Assembly (NCBI RefSeq): GCF_002209535.1
Contig: NZ_NJIG01000008.1
Span: 231,157 to 295,156, forward strand
Direction of reading: 5' to 3'
DNA: 64,000 nt
Source: Achromobacter marplatensis
Lineage (GTDB): Bacteria; Pseudomonadota; Gammaproteobacteria; Burkholderiales; Burkholderiaceae_B
Part shown: piece by piece, positions 1 to 7,985 of the stretch
Layout: every line of letters starts with the position of its first letter
Position numbering within the stretch: the stretch's first letter is position 1
Position numbers and translations under genes: made by a program
The notes under the pieces: model-generated
Told to the model about the DNA's origin: nothing
What the model saw: only the letters and a program-made list of their open reading frames with translations
The model's database searches: none

Positions 1-1
1 G

Positions 2-358
2 CCGTCCTACGGGCTGACCGACGACGAGATTGCGCAGATGCTGGCCGACAGCGTGGCGCAGGCCGATACGGACGCACGCGCCCGCATGCTGCGTGAGCAA
101 CAGGTGGATGCGCGCCAGTTGGTGGAATCCGTGCAGGCCGCCCTGGCCGTCGACGGTGACCTGCTGGACGCGGAAGAACGCAAGCATGTTGACGAATGCC
201 TGCAGGCCGCCATTGCCGCGCAGTCCGCGCAGGACGTGGACACGGTGAAAGACGCGGTGCAAGCGCTGTCGGCCGCGACCGACGACTTTGCCGCGCGGCG
301 AATGGACCGCAGCATCCGTGCCGCACTGGCGGGCCGCAAACTTGATGAGATCGCCTGA
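2..358 (+). CDS. hscA: Fe-S assembly chaperone HscA, C-terminal part
   Basis: Only the last 118 codons are present; the reading frame is open from the window edge to a TGA at 356-358. The residues are the helical lid of an Hsp70: a Lys/Arg/Glu/Ala-rich amphipathic segment with the pattern of HscA substrate-binding domains (LTDDEIAQM, then RQLVESVQAAL). HscA is the specialised Hsp70 that, with HscB, helps transfer clusters from the IscU scaffold. The identity rests mostly on the gene context, since fdx follows 8 bp downstream and iscX after that, which is the standard isc operon order. The nucleotide-binding domain lies outside the window. Confidence 0.85.
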   Translation, partial: PSYGLTDDEIAQMLADSVAQADTDARARMLREQQVDARQLVESVQAALAVDGDLLDAEERKHVDECLQAAIAAQSAQDVDTVKDAVQALSAATDDFAARRMDRSIRAALAGRKLDEIA

Positions 359-366
359 TTAGACGT

Positions 367-708
367 ATGCCGAAACTGACTGTATTGCCTCATCCCGATT
401 ACTGCCCCGAGGGCGCCGTGATCGAAGACGCGCCCAAGGGCGTGTCGATCTGCCGTGTCCTGCTGGACAACCACATCGACATCGAACACGCCTGCGAGCT
501 GTCGTGCGCGTGCACGACCTGTCACGTGGTGATCAAGCAAGGTTATTCCGCGCTGGAAGACGCGACGGACGACGAAGAGGACTTGCTGGACAAGGCCTGG
601 GGCCTGACCCCGACGTCGCGCCTGTCGTGCCAGGCGTTGGTGACCGATACCGACCTGACGGTCGAGATTCCCAAGTACACCATCAACCACGCCAAAGAGG
701 GCCATTGA
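367..708 (+). CDS. fdx: isc-type [2Fe-2S] ferredoxin
   Basis: A 113-residue protein with the adrenodoxin-like ferredoxin pattern. Cys43, Cys49, Cys52 and Cys88 follow the C-x5-C-x2-C...C arrangement that binds the [2Fe-2S] cluster in Fdx, with the sequence HACELSCACTTC around the first three. Length matches the family (about 111-113). Fdx supplies electrons for cluster assembly on IscU. It sits between hscA and iscX, and its stop overlaps the iscX start (TGATG at 706-710), so the two are likely translationally coupled. Confidence 0.95.
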   Translation: MPKLTVLPHPDYCPEGAVIEDAPKGVSICRVLLDNHIDIEHACELSCACTTCHVVIKQGYSALEDATDDEEDLLDKAWGLTPTSRLSCQALVTDTDLTVEIPKYTINHAKEGH

Positions 709-902
709 TGAAGTGGACCGACACCTACGACATTGCCGCCGCGCTGGTCGACGCGCACCCGGACGTGGACCCCAAGACGCTGCGTTTTACGCAACTGCGC
801 GAATGGGTCATGGCCTTGCCGGAATTCAGCGACGACCCCGCCCATTGTGGCGAGAAGATCCTGGAGGCCATCCAGATGGCCTGGATCGACGAAGCGGACT
901 GA
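708..902 (+). CDS. iscX: IscX (YfhJ) Fe-S assembly accessory protein
   Basis: A small acidic protein of 64 residues starting MKWTDTYDIA and ending WIDEAD. Length, acidity and position as the last gene of the isc operon fit IscX, which binds iron and the cysteine desulfurase IscS and modulates cluster assembly rate. The ATG at 708 overlaps the fdx stop. A long upstream extension of the frame exists but is the fdx shadow. The operon ends with a good hairpin terminator just downstream. Confidence 0.92.
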   Translation: MKWTDTYDIAAALVDAHPDVDPKTLRFTQLREWVMALPEFSDDPAHCGEKILEAIQMAWIDEAD

Positions 903-915
903 CCGACGCCAACGA

Positions 916-939
916 AACGCTCCCCCTGGGAGCGTTTTT
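916..939 (+). terminator. Rho-independent terminator of the isc operon
   Basis: A perfect 9-bp stem (AACGCTCCC at 916-924 pairing with GGGAGCGTT at 928-936), a 3-nt loop and a T run to 939. It begins 14 bp after the iscX stop. Confidence 0.85.
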
Positions 940-956
940 GCTGAAGGGCCGCCCCA

Positions 957-1018
957 AGGCAAAAAAGCGTCCCCTTGGGGGGGCAGCAAGCATGCGGAGC
1001 GTGCGCAGCGTGGGGGCC
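957..1018. repeat. GC-rich intergenic repeat-like element
   Basis: A stretch with nested inverted repeats: CCCCTTGGGG near 972-981, then GCATGC and alternating GCG/CGC units, ending in a run of G at 1012-1016. The style resembles short dispersed intergenic elements I recall from Bordetella and Achromobacter chromosomes. Only one clear copy is present here, so repeat status rests on recall and not on this sequence. No coding function is seen between the isc terminator and the next gene. Confidence 0.35.
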
Positions 1019-1109
1019 TTCTTCCTTTTCGCTCCTGCCGTGCCGCGGTCATGACGGCCACGGTATCATCAAGCCTCTGCTCGTTGATCCCTTTAGCTTG
1101 AGTCTACCG

Positions 1110-2000
1110 ATGCCCGCTGCCCAATTGCGTTTTGGCCTGGCCGCCAATCGATTGCACCACGAAAGCCCCGATGCCGCCTTGTTTACCTGGCTGCGCGCAT
1201 GTTCATCCACGATACGCGAGCTGGGCGTGCAACTGCACACCGTCGGCCGCACGCATGATGCGATCGTGCGCGAAGGCATGCTGCAGGGCTACAGCGGCTT
1301 GATCCGGTACCCGTACGGACGCGAGGGTGGCTTGATGAAGCTGGTGGCTCGCGTGACTGAGGGCCGAGATGGGCAGGCGCCGTTCGATGGCGCGATCTAT
1401 CTGATCGACCCGGTGGACCCGTCTTCGATTTTCCCCGAGGCGCTGGCGTTGAAGCGCCAATGCATCACGCATGGCCGGCCGTTCATTTCGACCTTGGCCG
1501 GGGCGATTGAATGGATGGAGGTCGAACGCGTGCACGCCGGGTTGGCGCCGGACGTGTCGGCCTCGCGCCTGTTCAACTTCACGGGCCAGACCTTGGCGAT
1601 GATCGCCCACGATGCGTTGAAAGACGAGATGGTGGCGTTTGCCAGCGAGCATTTCGACGTGCTGTCGCAGTTTGCGCGGCGGGTGGCTACAGGCACCACC
1701 GGCGGACGCCTGAACGAATTGGCGTGGTCGCGCGGCTGGCCCAAAGACACCCCTTGGGTGCACCGCTACCTGAGCGGGCCGCTGGGCGGCGACGCGCAGA
1801 TCGCGGAGCTGGTGCTGGAACATCAATGCCAGCGCGTGATCTTCTTCGAAGACCCGCACGTGGCGCGCCAGCACGAGGCGGACATCCAGCTGCTGGAACG
1901 CGCCGTGCGCGTGGTGACGGAATCGGCCACCTGCGCTACCTCGCCGACCGTGGCGCGGCGTTGGGCGCAGGCGGTGGAAAAGCGCGCCGGCCTCATCTGA
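1110..2000 (+). CDS. mgsA: Methylglyoxal synthase with two MGS-like domains
   Basis: A 296-residue protein, about twice the length of E. coli MgsA (152). The C-terminal half (about 158-290) lines up with the whole enzyme: IAHDALK, ATGTTG at 193-198, SGPLGGD ending at Asp228 (the counterpart of the catalytic Asp of GPxGGD), and IFFEDPH with a following His-containing segment. The N-terminal half (1-140) is a second, diverged MGS-like domain with its own SGLIRYPYGREGG, YLIDPVDPSS and PFISTLAG. The enzyme converts dihydroxyacetone phosphate to methylglyoxal and phosphate. The ATG at 1110 fits where homology starts; the frame is open further upstream through the repeat but that part is not protein-like. 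It is convergent with the LysR gene 6 bp away. Confidence 0.75.
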   Translation: MPAAQLRFGLAANRLHHESPDAALFTWLRACSSTIRELGVQLHTVGRTHDAIVREGMLQGYSGLIRYPYGREGGLMKLVARVTEGRDGQAPFDGAIYLIDPVDPSSIFPEALALKRQCITHGRPFISTLAGAIEWMEVERVHAGLAPDVSASRLFNFTGQTLAMIAHDALKDEMVAFASEHFDVLSQFARRVATGTTGGRLNELAWSRGWPKDTPWVHRYLSGPLGGDAQIAELVLEHQCQRVIFFEDPHVARQHEADIQLLERAVRVVTESATCATSPTVARRWAQAVEKRAGLI

Positions 2001-2006
2001 CCGCCG

Positions 2007-2942
2007 TCAAGCAGGCGGCCGGCCATCGACGATGATCCGGCTGACCTGATCGGCCACGGCCGAGGCCGCCATCGATACCGGCAAGACGTCCGAGCGGCAA
2101 AGATAGACCGGCCGGGTCATGCGCGGCTTCTTGATGCGATGGAGGACCACGTCCCCGCGCATCGCCTCTGCCCGCACGGCTTCATACGACAGGATCGTGT
2201 GCGCCAGGCCCGCCTGAACCAGTTCTATCAATTGCGGGATCGCGTTGGCTTCGGCGATGACGCGGAAGGCCGCGTGCTCCTGTTGCTGATAATGGTCCAG
2301 CAGCCTGCGCAGGCTGTGCGGATTGCCGGGCAGCACCAGCGGTAATTCGGCAAGCGCCTGCAGCCCCATCGTGGGCAAGGCGTCGAGTTCGACGGCGCGC
2401 GGCTTCGCCCTGGTCCGGGGCGGAGGCGGAGACACCACCACCAGTTCCTCGTCGATCAAATGCTGAAAGCGCAGGTCGACCGCGGCGTCGTCGCTGAACG
2501 TCAGGCCCAGGTCGGCATGCCCCGAACTGACGAAGCCCGGGATGTAGCCGGTGCTGGACTCGATGATCTTGAGATACACGCCGGGCCAGTGCGCAAGGCT
2601 GAAGCGCAGTAATGGCACGGCGACCAGCTTTGCCATGGACATCGACATTGCCAGCGACACCGTGCCGCGCGGGGCGGTCAGGTCTTCACGCACATCGGCG
2701 CGGGCCGCATCGATACGGCCCAGGATCTCGCGTGCGTGCGCAAGCAGGCGCGTGCCGGCGGTGGTGGGGGCGACCCCGCGGGCACTGCGATGCAGCAGCA
2801 CCACGCCCAGGTCTTCCTCCAGGTTGCGGATCAACAGGCTCAGCGCAGGCTGGGCGACATGGAGCGCGGCCGCGGCGCGGCTGATCGAGCCTGCGGAAAC
2901 CACGGCGACAAAGCACTGCATAGCGCGAATCGACATCGACAT
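2007..2942 (-). CDS. LysR-family transcriptional regulator
   Basis: A 311-residue LysR protein. The N-terminal winged HTH is clear (AVVSAGSISRAAAALHVAQPALS at about 12-34 with the usual Ala/Ser pattern), followed by a linker helix and a periplasmic-binding-like effector domain from about residue 95. A second in-frame ATG two codons in (2936) is equally possible. It is transcribed away from the Bug-type receptor operon at 3067, with 124 bp between starts, so it most likely controls that operon in response to the organic acid or CoA ester handled there. The specific inducer cannot be told from sequence. Confidence 0.9.
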   Translation of the reverse strand: MSMSIRAMQCFVAVVSAGSISRAAAALHVAQPALSLLIRNLEEDLGVVLLHRSARGVAPTTAGTRLLAHAREILGRIDAARADVREDLTAPRGTVSLAMSMSMAKLVAVPLLRFSLAHWPGVYLKIIESSTGYIPGFVSSGHADLGLTFSDDAAVDLRFQHLIDEELVVVSPPPPRTRAKPRAVELDALPTMGLQALAELPLVLPGNPHSLRRLLDHYQQQEHAAFRVIAEANAIPQLIELVQAGLAHTILSYEAVRAEAMRGDVVLHRIKKPRMTRPVYLCRSDVLPVSMAASAVADQVSRIIVDGRPPA

Positions 2943-2973
2943 GAAGGCACTCGACGAAAGTAGATATCACGAT

Positions 2974-2994
2974 TTTATTATGGGCTGCATATAA
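2974..2994. promoter_or_regulatory. Candidate LysR operator
   Basis: In the divergent LysR/Bug intergenic region an imperfect AT-rich inverted repeat, TTATTATG and CATATAA around a GGCTG centre, resembles the T-N11-A motif of LysR sites. AT-rich sequence just downstream could hold the -10 of the rightward promoter. This is pattern-based only. Confidence 0.35.
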
Positions 2995-3066
2995 AAACGG
3001 TATTTCTCATATATCTGCCCGCTTCGCATAATGCAGCGCCACCATCGAAAAACACACGGAGACATC

Positions 3067-4038
3067 ATGGCGCTCATGAAAGCACTGGCTGCCGCGCTTG
3101 CGGCAACCGTTCTGGCCTCGCCGGCCGTTGCGGATTCCTGGCCCTCGAAACCCATTACGCTGCTGGTGCCGTTCTCGGCCGGCGGCCCGACCGACTTCAT
3201 CGCCCGACTGGTGGCGGAGCCGCTCTCGCGGGAACTGGGGCAGCAGGTCATCGTGCAGAACAAGCCCGGGGCAAGCGGCAACGTCGGCTATCAAAGCGTG
3301 CTGAATGGGCCGGCAGACGGCTACACGCTGATGCACAACACGGTGGGGATGCAGGCGATCAATCCGCTGATGTATCCCAGCGCGAAGATGCATCCGTTGC
3401 AGGATTACATGCCGGTGGGCATCACCGGCGCCATGCCCAATCTGTTGGTCGTCAACCCCGAGCGGACGCCAGTGAAGACGCTGGACGAGCTGGTTGAGCG
3501 CGGCCGGGCGACGTCTAACGGGCTGAGCTACGCCACCTTCGGGCCGGGAAGTTCGCCACATGTGTACGGCGCGCTGTTGCAAAAGGCCGCCAAGTTCCAG
3601 GCGGTAGGCGTGGCCTACAAGGGCAGCGCGAACGCCGTGACCGATGTGATCGGCGGGCAGATCGATTTCCTGTTCGACAGCATGTCGACCAGCATCGGGC
3701 AGGTCCAGGCCGGCAGGCTCAAGGCGCTGGCGATCACCTCGGCCCAGCGTTCGCCGATGTTGCCCGACGTGCCGACGCTGAAGGAAGCCGGTTATGGCAG
3801 CCTGGACCTGAAGTTCTGGTTTTCGCTGCAGGTGCCGGCAGGCACGCCGCCTGAGGTCGTGACGAAGTTGCGCGGCGCCGTGGCGAACGTCGTGGCAAGC
3901 GACGCGTACCGCAAGGCCATGCAAGAGCGCGGCGCGGAAGCCTTGCCCGTGGCGCCGGCTGACCTGGACGCCTTTTTCAAGCGCGAAACGGCCCAATGGA
4001 CCGGCGCCGCCAACGCCGTGGGGCTGAAGGCCGAATGA
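3067..4038 (+). CDS. Bug-family tripartite tricarboxylate-type receptor
   Basis: A periplasmic solute-binding protein of 323 residues. A Sec signal peptide (hydrophobic stretch KALAAALAATVLASPAVA) is followed by the family signature WPSKPITLLVPFSAGGPTD and, later, a conserved glycine-rich region near GPADGYTLM. Bug proteins of Bordetella and relatives bind carboxylates and either feed TctAB-type transporters or act as sensors. The ATG at 3067 has ACGGAGA upstream and keeps a normal signal peptide; an earlier in-frame ATG at 3031 would spoil it. It is the first gene of an operon with a CoA transferase and an enoyl-CoA hydratase. No TctA/TctB genes are nearby. Confidence 0.9.
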   Translation: MALMKALAAALAATVLASPAVADSWPSKPITLLVPFSAGGPTDFIARLVAEPLSRELGQQVIVQNKPGASGNVGYQSVLNGPADGYTLMHNTVGMQAINPLMYPSAKMHPLQDYMPVGITGAMPNLLVVNPERTPVKTLDELVERGRATSNGLSYATFGPGSSPHVYGALLQKAAKFQAVGVAYKGSANAVTDVIGGQIDFLFDSMSTSIGQVQAGRLKALAITSAQRSPMLPDVPTLKEAGYGSLDLKFWFSLQVPAGTPPEVVTKLRGAVANVVASDAYRKAMQERGAEALPVAPADLDAFFKRETAQWTGAANAVGLKAE

Positions 4039-5282
4039 TGAACCTGCCTACCTCTGCACGCATGGCGCCGCTGAAGGACATCGTCGTCCTGGATTTGAGC
4101 AAGGTGCTTGCCGGACCGCTTTGCGGCCAGTATCTGGGCGAGCTGGGCGCCCGGGTGATCAAGGTCGAGCCCGTGGGCACGGGCGACGACACCCGCGCTT
4201 GGCTGCCGCAGGACGCAGGGCAATCGGCGACGTTTCTGGCGGTGAACCACAACAAGCGCAGCCTGGCCGTGGACTTGAAGACCGACGCGGGCAGGGCGGT
4301 GGTGCACCGGCTGGCCGAGCAGGCGGACGTGGTGCTGCAGGGCTTTGGCGGCAAGACGGCCGCGCGCCTGGGCGTGGACTACGACACGCTGAGCCGCCTG
4401 AACCCGAAGCTGATCTACTGCGAAATTTCGGGGTATGGGCGTGAGGGTCCGATGGGCGAAGAGCCCGGTTATGACGTGATGCTGCAAGCCTTCAGCGGCA
4501 TGATCAGCACCATGGGCGAGCCGGGTGGAAGCTATGCGCGCGCCAGCTTCTCGCCCGTGGACTTGGGCACGGGCTCTTTCGCGCTAAGCGGAATCCTGGC
4601 GGCGCTGCTTGCGCGCAGCCAGACGGGTGTCGGCCAGTATCTGGACGTGTCGCTGCTGGATACCTCCCTGGGCCTGATGTCGTACATGGCGCAGAATTAC
4701 TGGCGCACCGGTAGGATTCCGCAGCGGATGGGAACGGGCCATCCCGCGATGTGCCCGTATCAGGCGTTCCGGGCGGCGGATGGCGACCTGATGCTGGGCG
4801 TTGGCAATGATGCGCAATGGCAGCGCTTTTGCGCCGTGGCGGGCTTGCAGGATTATGTTGACGCGCCGGAATTCGCAAGCAATGCGGCGCGGGTGCGCAA
4901 CTTCGACGCGACCGTGGCGCTGGTGCAGGCGCGTATCCAGACGCGCACCGTGGCGCAATGGCTGGCGGCATTGAAGCCCGCGGGGATCGCGTGCTCGGCC
5001 ATCCATACCTTGGACCAGGCGCTGGCGCATCCACAGGTTGCGGCGCGCGAGTTGATCGTGACGACCCAGCACCCGGTACTGGGCGAGGTGCGCAATATCG
5101 GCTTGCCTGTGCGGTTCAACGGACAGCCAAGGCAGGCCGCGCGGCCGGCGCCGCTGCTGGGCGAACACAGCTGGGAGATCCTGGCGGACCTGGGCTACAC
5201 GTCCGGGGAGATCGAGGCGATGCTTGCCGCAGGCAGCGTGCAAGCGGCGAAGCAATGTTCGGAAACGGGAGAACCATCATGA
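4035..5282 (+). CDS. CaiB/BaiF family III CoA transferase
   Basis: A 415-residue protein with the family III features: VVLDLSKVLAGPLCGQ near the N-terminus (CoA-binding), RVIKVEPVGTGDDTR, NHNKRSLAVDLK, and GYDVMLQA with the Asp expected to form the acyl intermediate. These enzymes move CoA between organic acids. The start is one of two adjacent ATGs (4035 or 4038); the second makes an ATGA overlap with the stop of the receptor gene, implying translational coupling. The next gene also overlaps its stop. In this setting it probably activates the acid imported by the upstream receptor's system. Confidence 0.9.
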   Translation: MMNLPTSARMAPLKDIVVLDLSKVLAGPLCGQYLGELGARVIKVEPVGTGDDTRAWLPQDAGQSATFLAVNHNKRSLAVDLKTDAGRAVVHRLAEQADVVLQGFGGKTAARLGVDYDTLSRLNPKLIYCEISGYGREGPMGEEPGYDVMLQAFSGMISTMGEPGGSYARASFSPVDLGTGSFALSGILAALLARSQTGVGQYLDVSLLDTSLGLMSYMAQNYWRTGRIPQRMGTGHPAMCPYQAFRAADGDLMLGVGNDAQWQRFCAVAGLQDYVDAPEFASNAARVRNFDATVALVQARIQTRTVAQWLAALKPAGIACSAIHTLDQALAHPQVAARELIVTTQHPVLGEVRNIGLPVRFNGQPRQAARPAPLLGEHSWEILADLGYTSGEIEAMLAAGSVQAAKQCSETGEPS

Positions 5283-6058
5283 CCTACCTGCGCTACGAAG
5301 TCCGCGACCGGGTCGCGGAGATTCATCTGTGCCACGCGCCCGTCAATGCGCTGGATGTGGACATGCTGGACGCGCTGATCGCCGCGCTTGAGCGTGCCAA
5401 CGCCGACGCCCACGTGCGGGCCGTGTTGCTGGCCAGCGACCTGCCCGGCAGGTTCTGCGCGGGGCTCGATATGAAAAAGCTGCTGGCGAGTACACCCGTA
5501 GAGGTCCATGCGCTCTTGACCCGGCTGTACATCAAGCTGTACGACGCCCAGTTCAATTTGACCAAGCCGTCGATCTCGGTAGTGTCGGGCGCGGTGCGGG
5601 GCGGGGGGATGACGGTGGCCATTTCCAGCGACATGATCGTTGCGGCGGACACGGCAACCTTTGGCTACCCCGAAATCGATGTGGGGGTGTTGCCGGCGAT
5701 CCACTACGCGCACCTGCCCGCCATCGTGGGCAAGCATCGGGCGTTTGATCTGCTGTTTACAGGCAGGACTTTCAGCGCGCATGAAGCGCACGCATCGGGC
5801 CTGGTGACGCACGTGGAACCGGAAGCGCAATTGCTGGACGCAGCGCGCACGCTGGCGCAATCCCTGGCGTGCAAACCGCCGCAGGTGCTGGCGATGGGCC
5901 GACGTGCTTTCGTGTTCGCCAACGATAACGACTACCGTCGCAAGCTGGCGACGGCGGTCGAGGTGTTCTGCAATGCAGCGGCGACGCCTGACGCCGCCGA
6001 AGGCCTGGCCGCCTTCGTGGAAAAGCGCGCGCCGGTCTGGCGCGACCCGCAGGCGTGA
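5279..6058 (+). CDS. Enoyl-CoA hydratase/isomerase family protein
   Basis: A 259-residue crotonase-fold protein. The oxyanion-hole segment FCAGLDMKKL (about 59-68) and the second one SGAVRGGGM (about 103-111) are recognisable; FGYPEIDVGVLPA follows. The Glu pair typical of true hydratases is not obvious at both positions, so an isomerase or lyase role is possible. The ATG at 5279 overlaps the CoA-transferase stop (ATGA). It is the last gene of the Bug/CoA-transferase operon and converges on another enoyl-CoA hydratase gene 4 bp away. Confidence 0.88.
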   Translation: MTYLRYEVRDRVAEIHLCHAPVNALDVDMLDALIAALERANADAHVRAVLLASDLPGRFCAGLDMKKLLASTPVEVHALLTRLYIKLYDAQFNLTKPSISVVSGAVRGGGMTVAISSDMIVAADTATFGYPEIDVGVLPAIHYAHLPAIVGKHRAFDLLFTGRTFSAHEAHASGLVTHVEPEAQLLDAARTLAQSLACKPPQVLAMGRRAFVFANDNDYRRKLATAVEVFCNAAATPDAAEGLAAFVEKRAPVWRDPQA

Positions 6059-6062
6059 CCCG

Positions 6063-6866
6063 TCATTCGCCCTTGAAATCGGGCGCGCGTTTTTCGAGAA
6101 ACGCCTGCACGCCTTCGGCGAAGTCGGCGCGCGAGGCCGAATCCAGGAAGCGCGCCGTCTCTTGCGCCAGTTGGGTTTCCAGCGAGGCATGCTCGGCTGA
6201 ACGCAGCAGGTCCTTCGCGCCCGCGATGCCGTGGGGCGCGTGGCGCGCAAGCGCTTCGGCGTAGGCCTTGGCCGCAGTGTCCAGTTCACCGGCGGGCGCG
6301 ACGCGGGTAAGGATGCCCCAGGCCAGCGCATCGCTGGCGGTGAAGGCGTCGTGGCGCAGCAGCAAGTCCAGTGCGCGCCGGGAACCTAGTACGCGCGTCA
6401 GGCCGTGCGTCATGCCCGCGTCGGGCGTGGCTCCCAACTTCAGGTAGGCGGTCATGAAACGGGTGCCCGCGTCGGCGATGGCGAGGTCGCAGGCCAGCAC
6501 CAGCGACAGGCCGGCGCCGGCCGCCACGCCATGCGCCTGCGCCAGCCAGACCTTGTCCATGCGCCCGATGCGGGAGATGAAATCATTGAGCGGAGTGAAG
6601 AGGTCCTGCAGTGTGTTGCGCACCTGAGCGGGGTCGCCGGTGAACATGCTGATATCGCCGCCCGCGCAAAACGCCTTGCCCGCCGCGCGCAGGCGCACGA
6701 CACGGATTTCGCGGCGCGTCTCCAGCCATTGGGCGGCTTGCTGCAAGTCGCGCGCCATGGCCACGTCGATCGCGTTCAGCGCATCGGGACGGTTCAGCAT
6801 CAGGGTGGCGAGGGTGTCTTCGGCTTCAAGCAGCACCGTCTTGAACGTGGGAAGTCCTTGGGTCAT
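6063..6866 (-). CDS. Enoyl-CoA hydratase (crotonase family)
   Basis: A 267-residue crotonase family member. It has [11 protein letters not shown], the first oxyanion-hole segment [12 protein letters not shown] (about 65-76), [19 protein letters not shown] (about 109-127) and a C-terminal segment ending [11 protein letters not shown], typical of enoyl-CoA hydratases of beta-oxidation. It is divergent from the Liv-type transporter operon, with a TetR-type palindrome in the 294-bp gap, so it is probably co-regulated with the acyl-CoA ligase and thiolase genes downstream of that promoter. Confidence 0.9.
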   Translation of the reverse strand: MTQGLPTFKTVLLEAEDTLATLMLNRPDALNAIDVAMARDLQQAAQWLETRREIRVVRLRAAGKAFCAGGDISMFTGDPAQVRNTLQDLFTPLNDFISRIGRMDKVWLAQAHGVAAGAGLSLVLACDLAIADAGTRFMTAYLKLGATPDAGMTHGLTRVLGSRRALDLLLRHDAFTASDALAWGILTRVAPAGELDTAAKAYAEALARHAPHGIAGAKDLLRSAEHASLETQLAQETARFLDSASRADFAEGVQAFLEKRAPDFKGE

Positions 6867-6929
6867 GGCGTGTCTCCGTTATCGGGTAAGTACCAACTGT
6901 CGATCCAAAAACCGCGATGCTATGGTCTG

Positions 6930-6949
6930 AACCGAGCGCTTGCTTGGTT
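6930..6949. promoter_or_regulatory. TetR-type operator in the divergent promoter
   Basis: AACCGAGC and GCTTGGTT separated by GCTT form an inverted repeat with one mismatch in eight. The site lies between the two divergent starts (6866 leftward, 7161 rightward). Its shape fits operators of acyl-CoA-responsive TetR proteins, and the rightward operon ends with a TetR gene. The rest of the 294-bp gap shows no gene. Confidence 0.55.
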
Positions 6950-7160
6950 TTGTTTTAAGCACGCTTAGCGTAACGCATCGCTGCATGGCACAGAAGCACT
7001 GTGTGGAGCACTACCGCATTGAACGATTTTCCGGCGCTGGTCTGGCGTAGGTAAAGACAGGTTCGTTGCATCTCCTGGCTCGCGGGTCGCCTGATTCATC
7101 GCCTTAAAAAATGTCCGCCCAAGGCGGCAAGAACTTCGCGATCAAAAAGCGAGGAGACAA

Positions 7161-7985
7161 ATGGTGGATCAGTCCGAGCAACCTCCCTTGCTGGAGGTGG
7201 ATGGGGTTACCTTGGCGTTCGGCGGGGTCAAGGCATTGACCGGCGTGGGCTTTCGCGTGGCGCCGGGTTCCATCACCACGGTCATCGGCCCCAACGGCGC
7301 CGGCAAGACCTCGCTGTTCAACACCATTTCCGGGTTCTACAAACCAGCCGCCGGACAAGTCCGGTTCGAAGGCCGCGACATCACGCGCGTAGCCGCGCCC
7401 GAGCGCGCCAAGCTGGGGCTGGCACGCAGTTTCCAGAACATCGCGCTGTTCCGCGGCATGACGGTGCTGGACAACATCAAGCTGGGCCGCCATGCGCACT
7501 TGCGCACCAATGTGCTGGACGCCTTGTTCTACCTGGGCCGCGCACGCCGTGAAGAGATGGCTCTGCGGGCCGACATCGAAGAACGCATCATCGACTTCCT
7601 GGAGATCGACCACATCCGCCATGCCCCAGTGTCGGCCTTGTCCTACGGCCTGCAAAAACGCGTGGAACTGGCGCGTGCGCTTGCCATGAACCCCAAGGTG
7701 CTGATGCTGGACGAGCCCGTGGCAGGCATGAACCGCGAAGAGACGGACGACATGGCGCGCTTCATCCTGGATGCGCGGTCCGAGTGGGGCGTGACCGTGC
7801 TGATGGTGGAGCACGACATGGGCATGGTCATGGATTTGTCGGACCACGTCGTGGTGCTGAACTTCGGGCAGGTGATCGCGGACGGAACGCCCAACGAGGT
7901 GCAGGCCAATCCCGAAGTCATCAAGGCGTATCTGGGGGCGGGCGATGTGGGCGACCTGCGCCGCCGCTTGCGGGAGGCGGCCTGA
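7161..7985 (+). CDS. Branched-chain amino acid-type ABC transporter ATPase (LivG-like)
   Basis: A 274-residue ABC ATPase of the LivG subfamily. Walker A is IGPNGAGKTS, the LivG-specific LGLARSFQNIALFRGMTVLDN follows, and Walker B is VLMLDEPVAGMN. The signature loop is the degenerate LSYGLQKR seen in LivG proteins. It is the first gene of a seven-gene operon holding a full Liv-type importer plus acyl-CoA metabolic enzymes. The usual amino-acid assignment is therefore doubtful; a carboxylic or aromatic acid is a more likely substrate. GAGGAG lies 6 bp upstream of the ATG. Confidence 0.92.
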   Translation: MVDQSEQPPLLEVDGVTLAFGGVKALTGVGFRVAPGSITTVIGPNGAGKTSLFNTISGFYKPAAGQVRFEGRDITRVAAPERAKLGLARSFQNIALFRGMTVLDNIKLGRHAHLRTNVLDALFYLGRARREEMALRADIEERIIDFLEIDHIRHAPVSALSYGLQKRVELARALAMNPKVLMLDEPVAGMNREETDDMARFILDARSEWGVTVLMVEHDMGMVMDLSDHVVVLNFGQVIADGTPNEVQANPEVIKAYLGAGDVGDLRRRLREAA

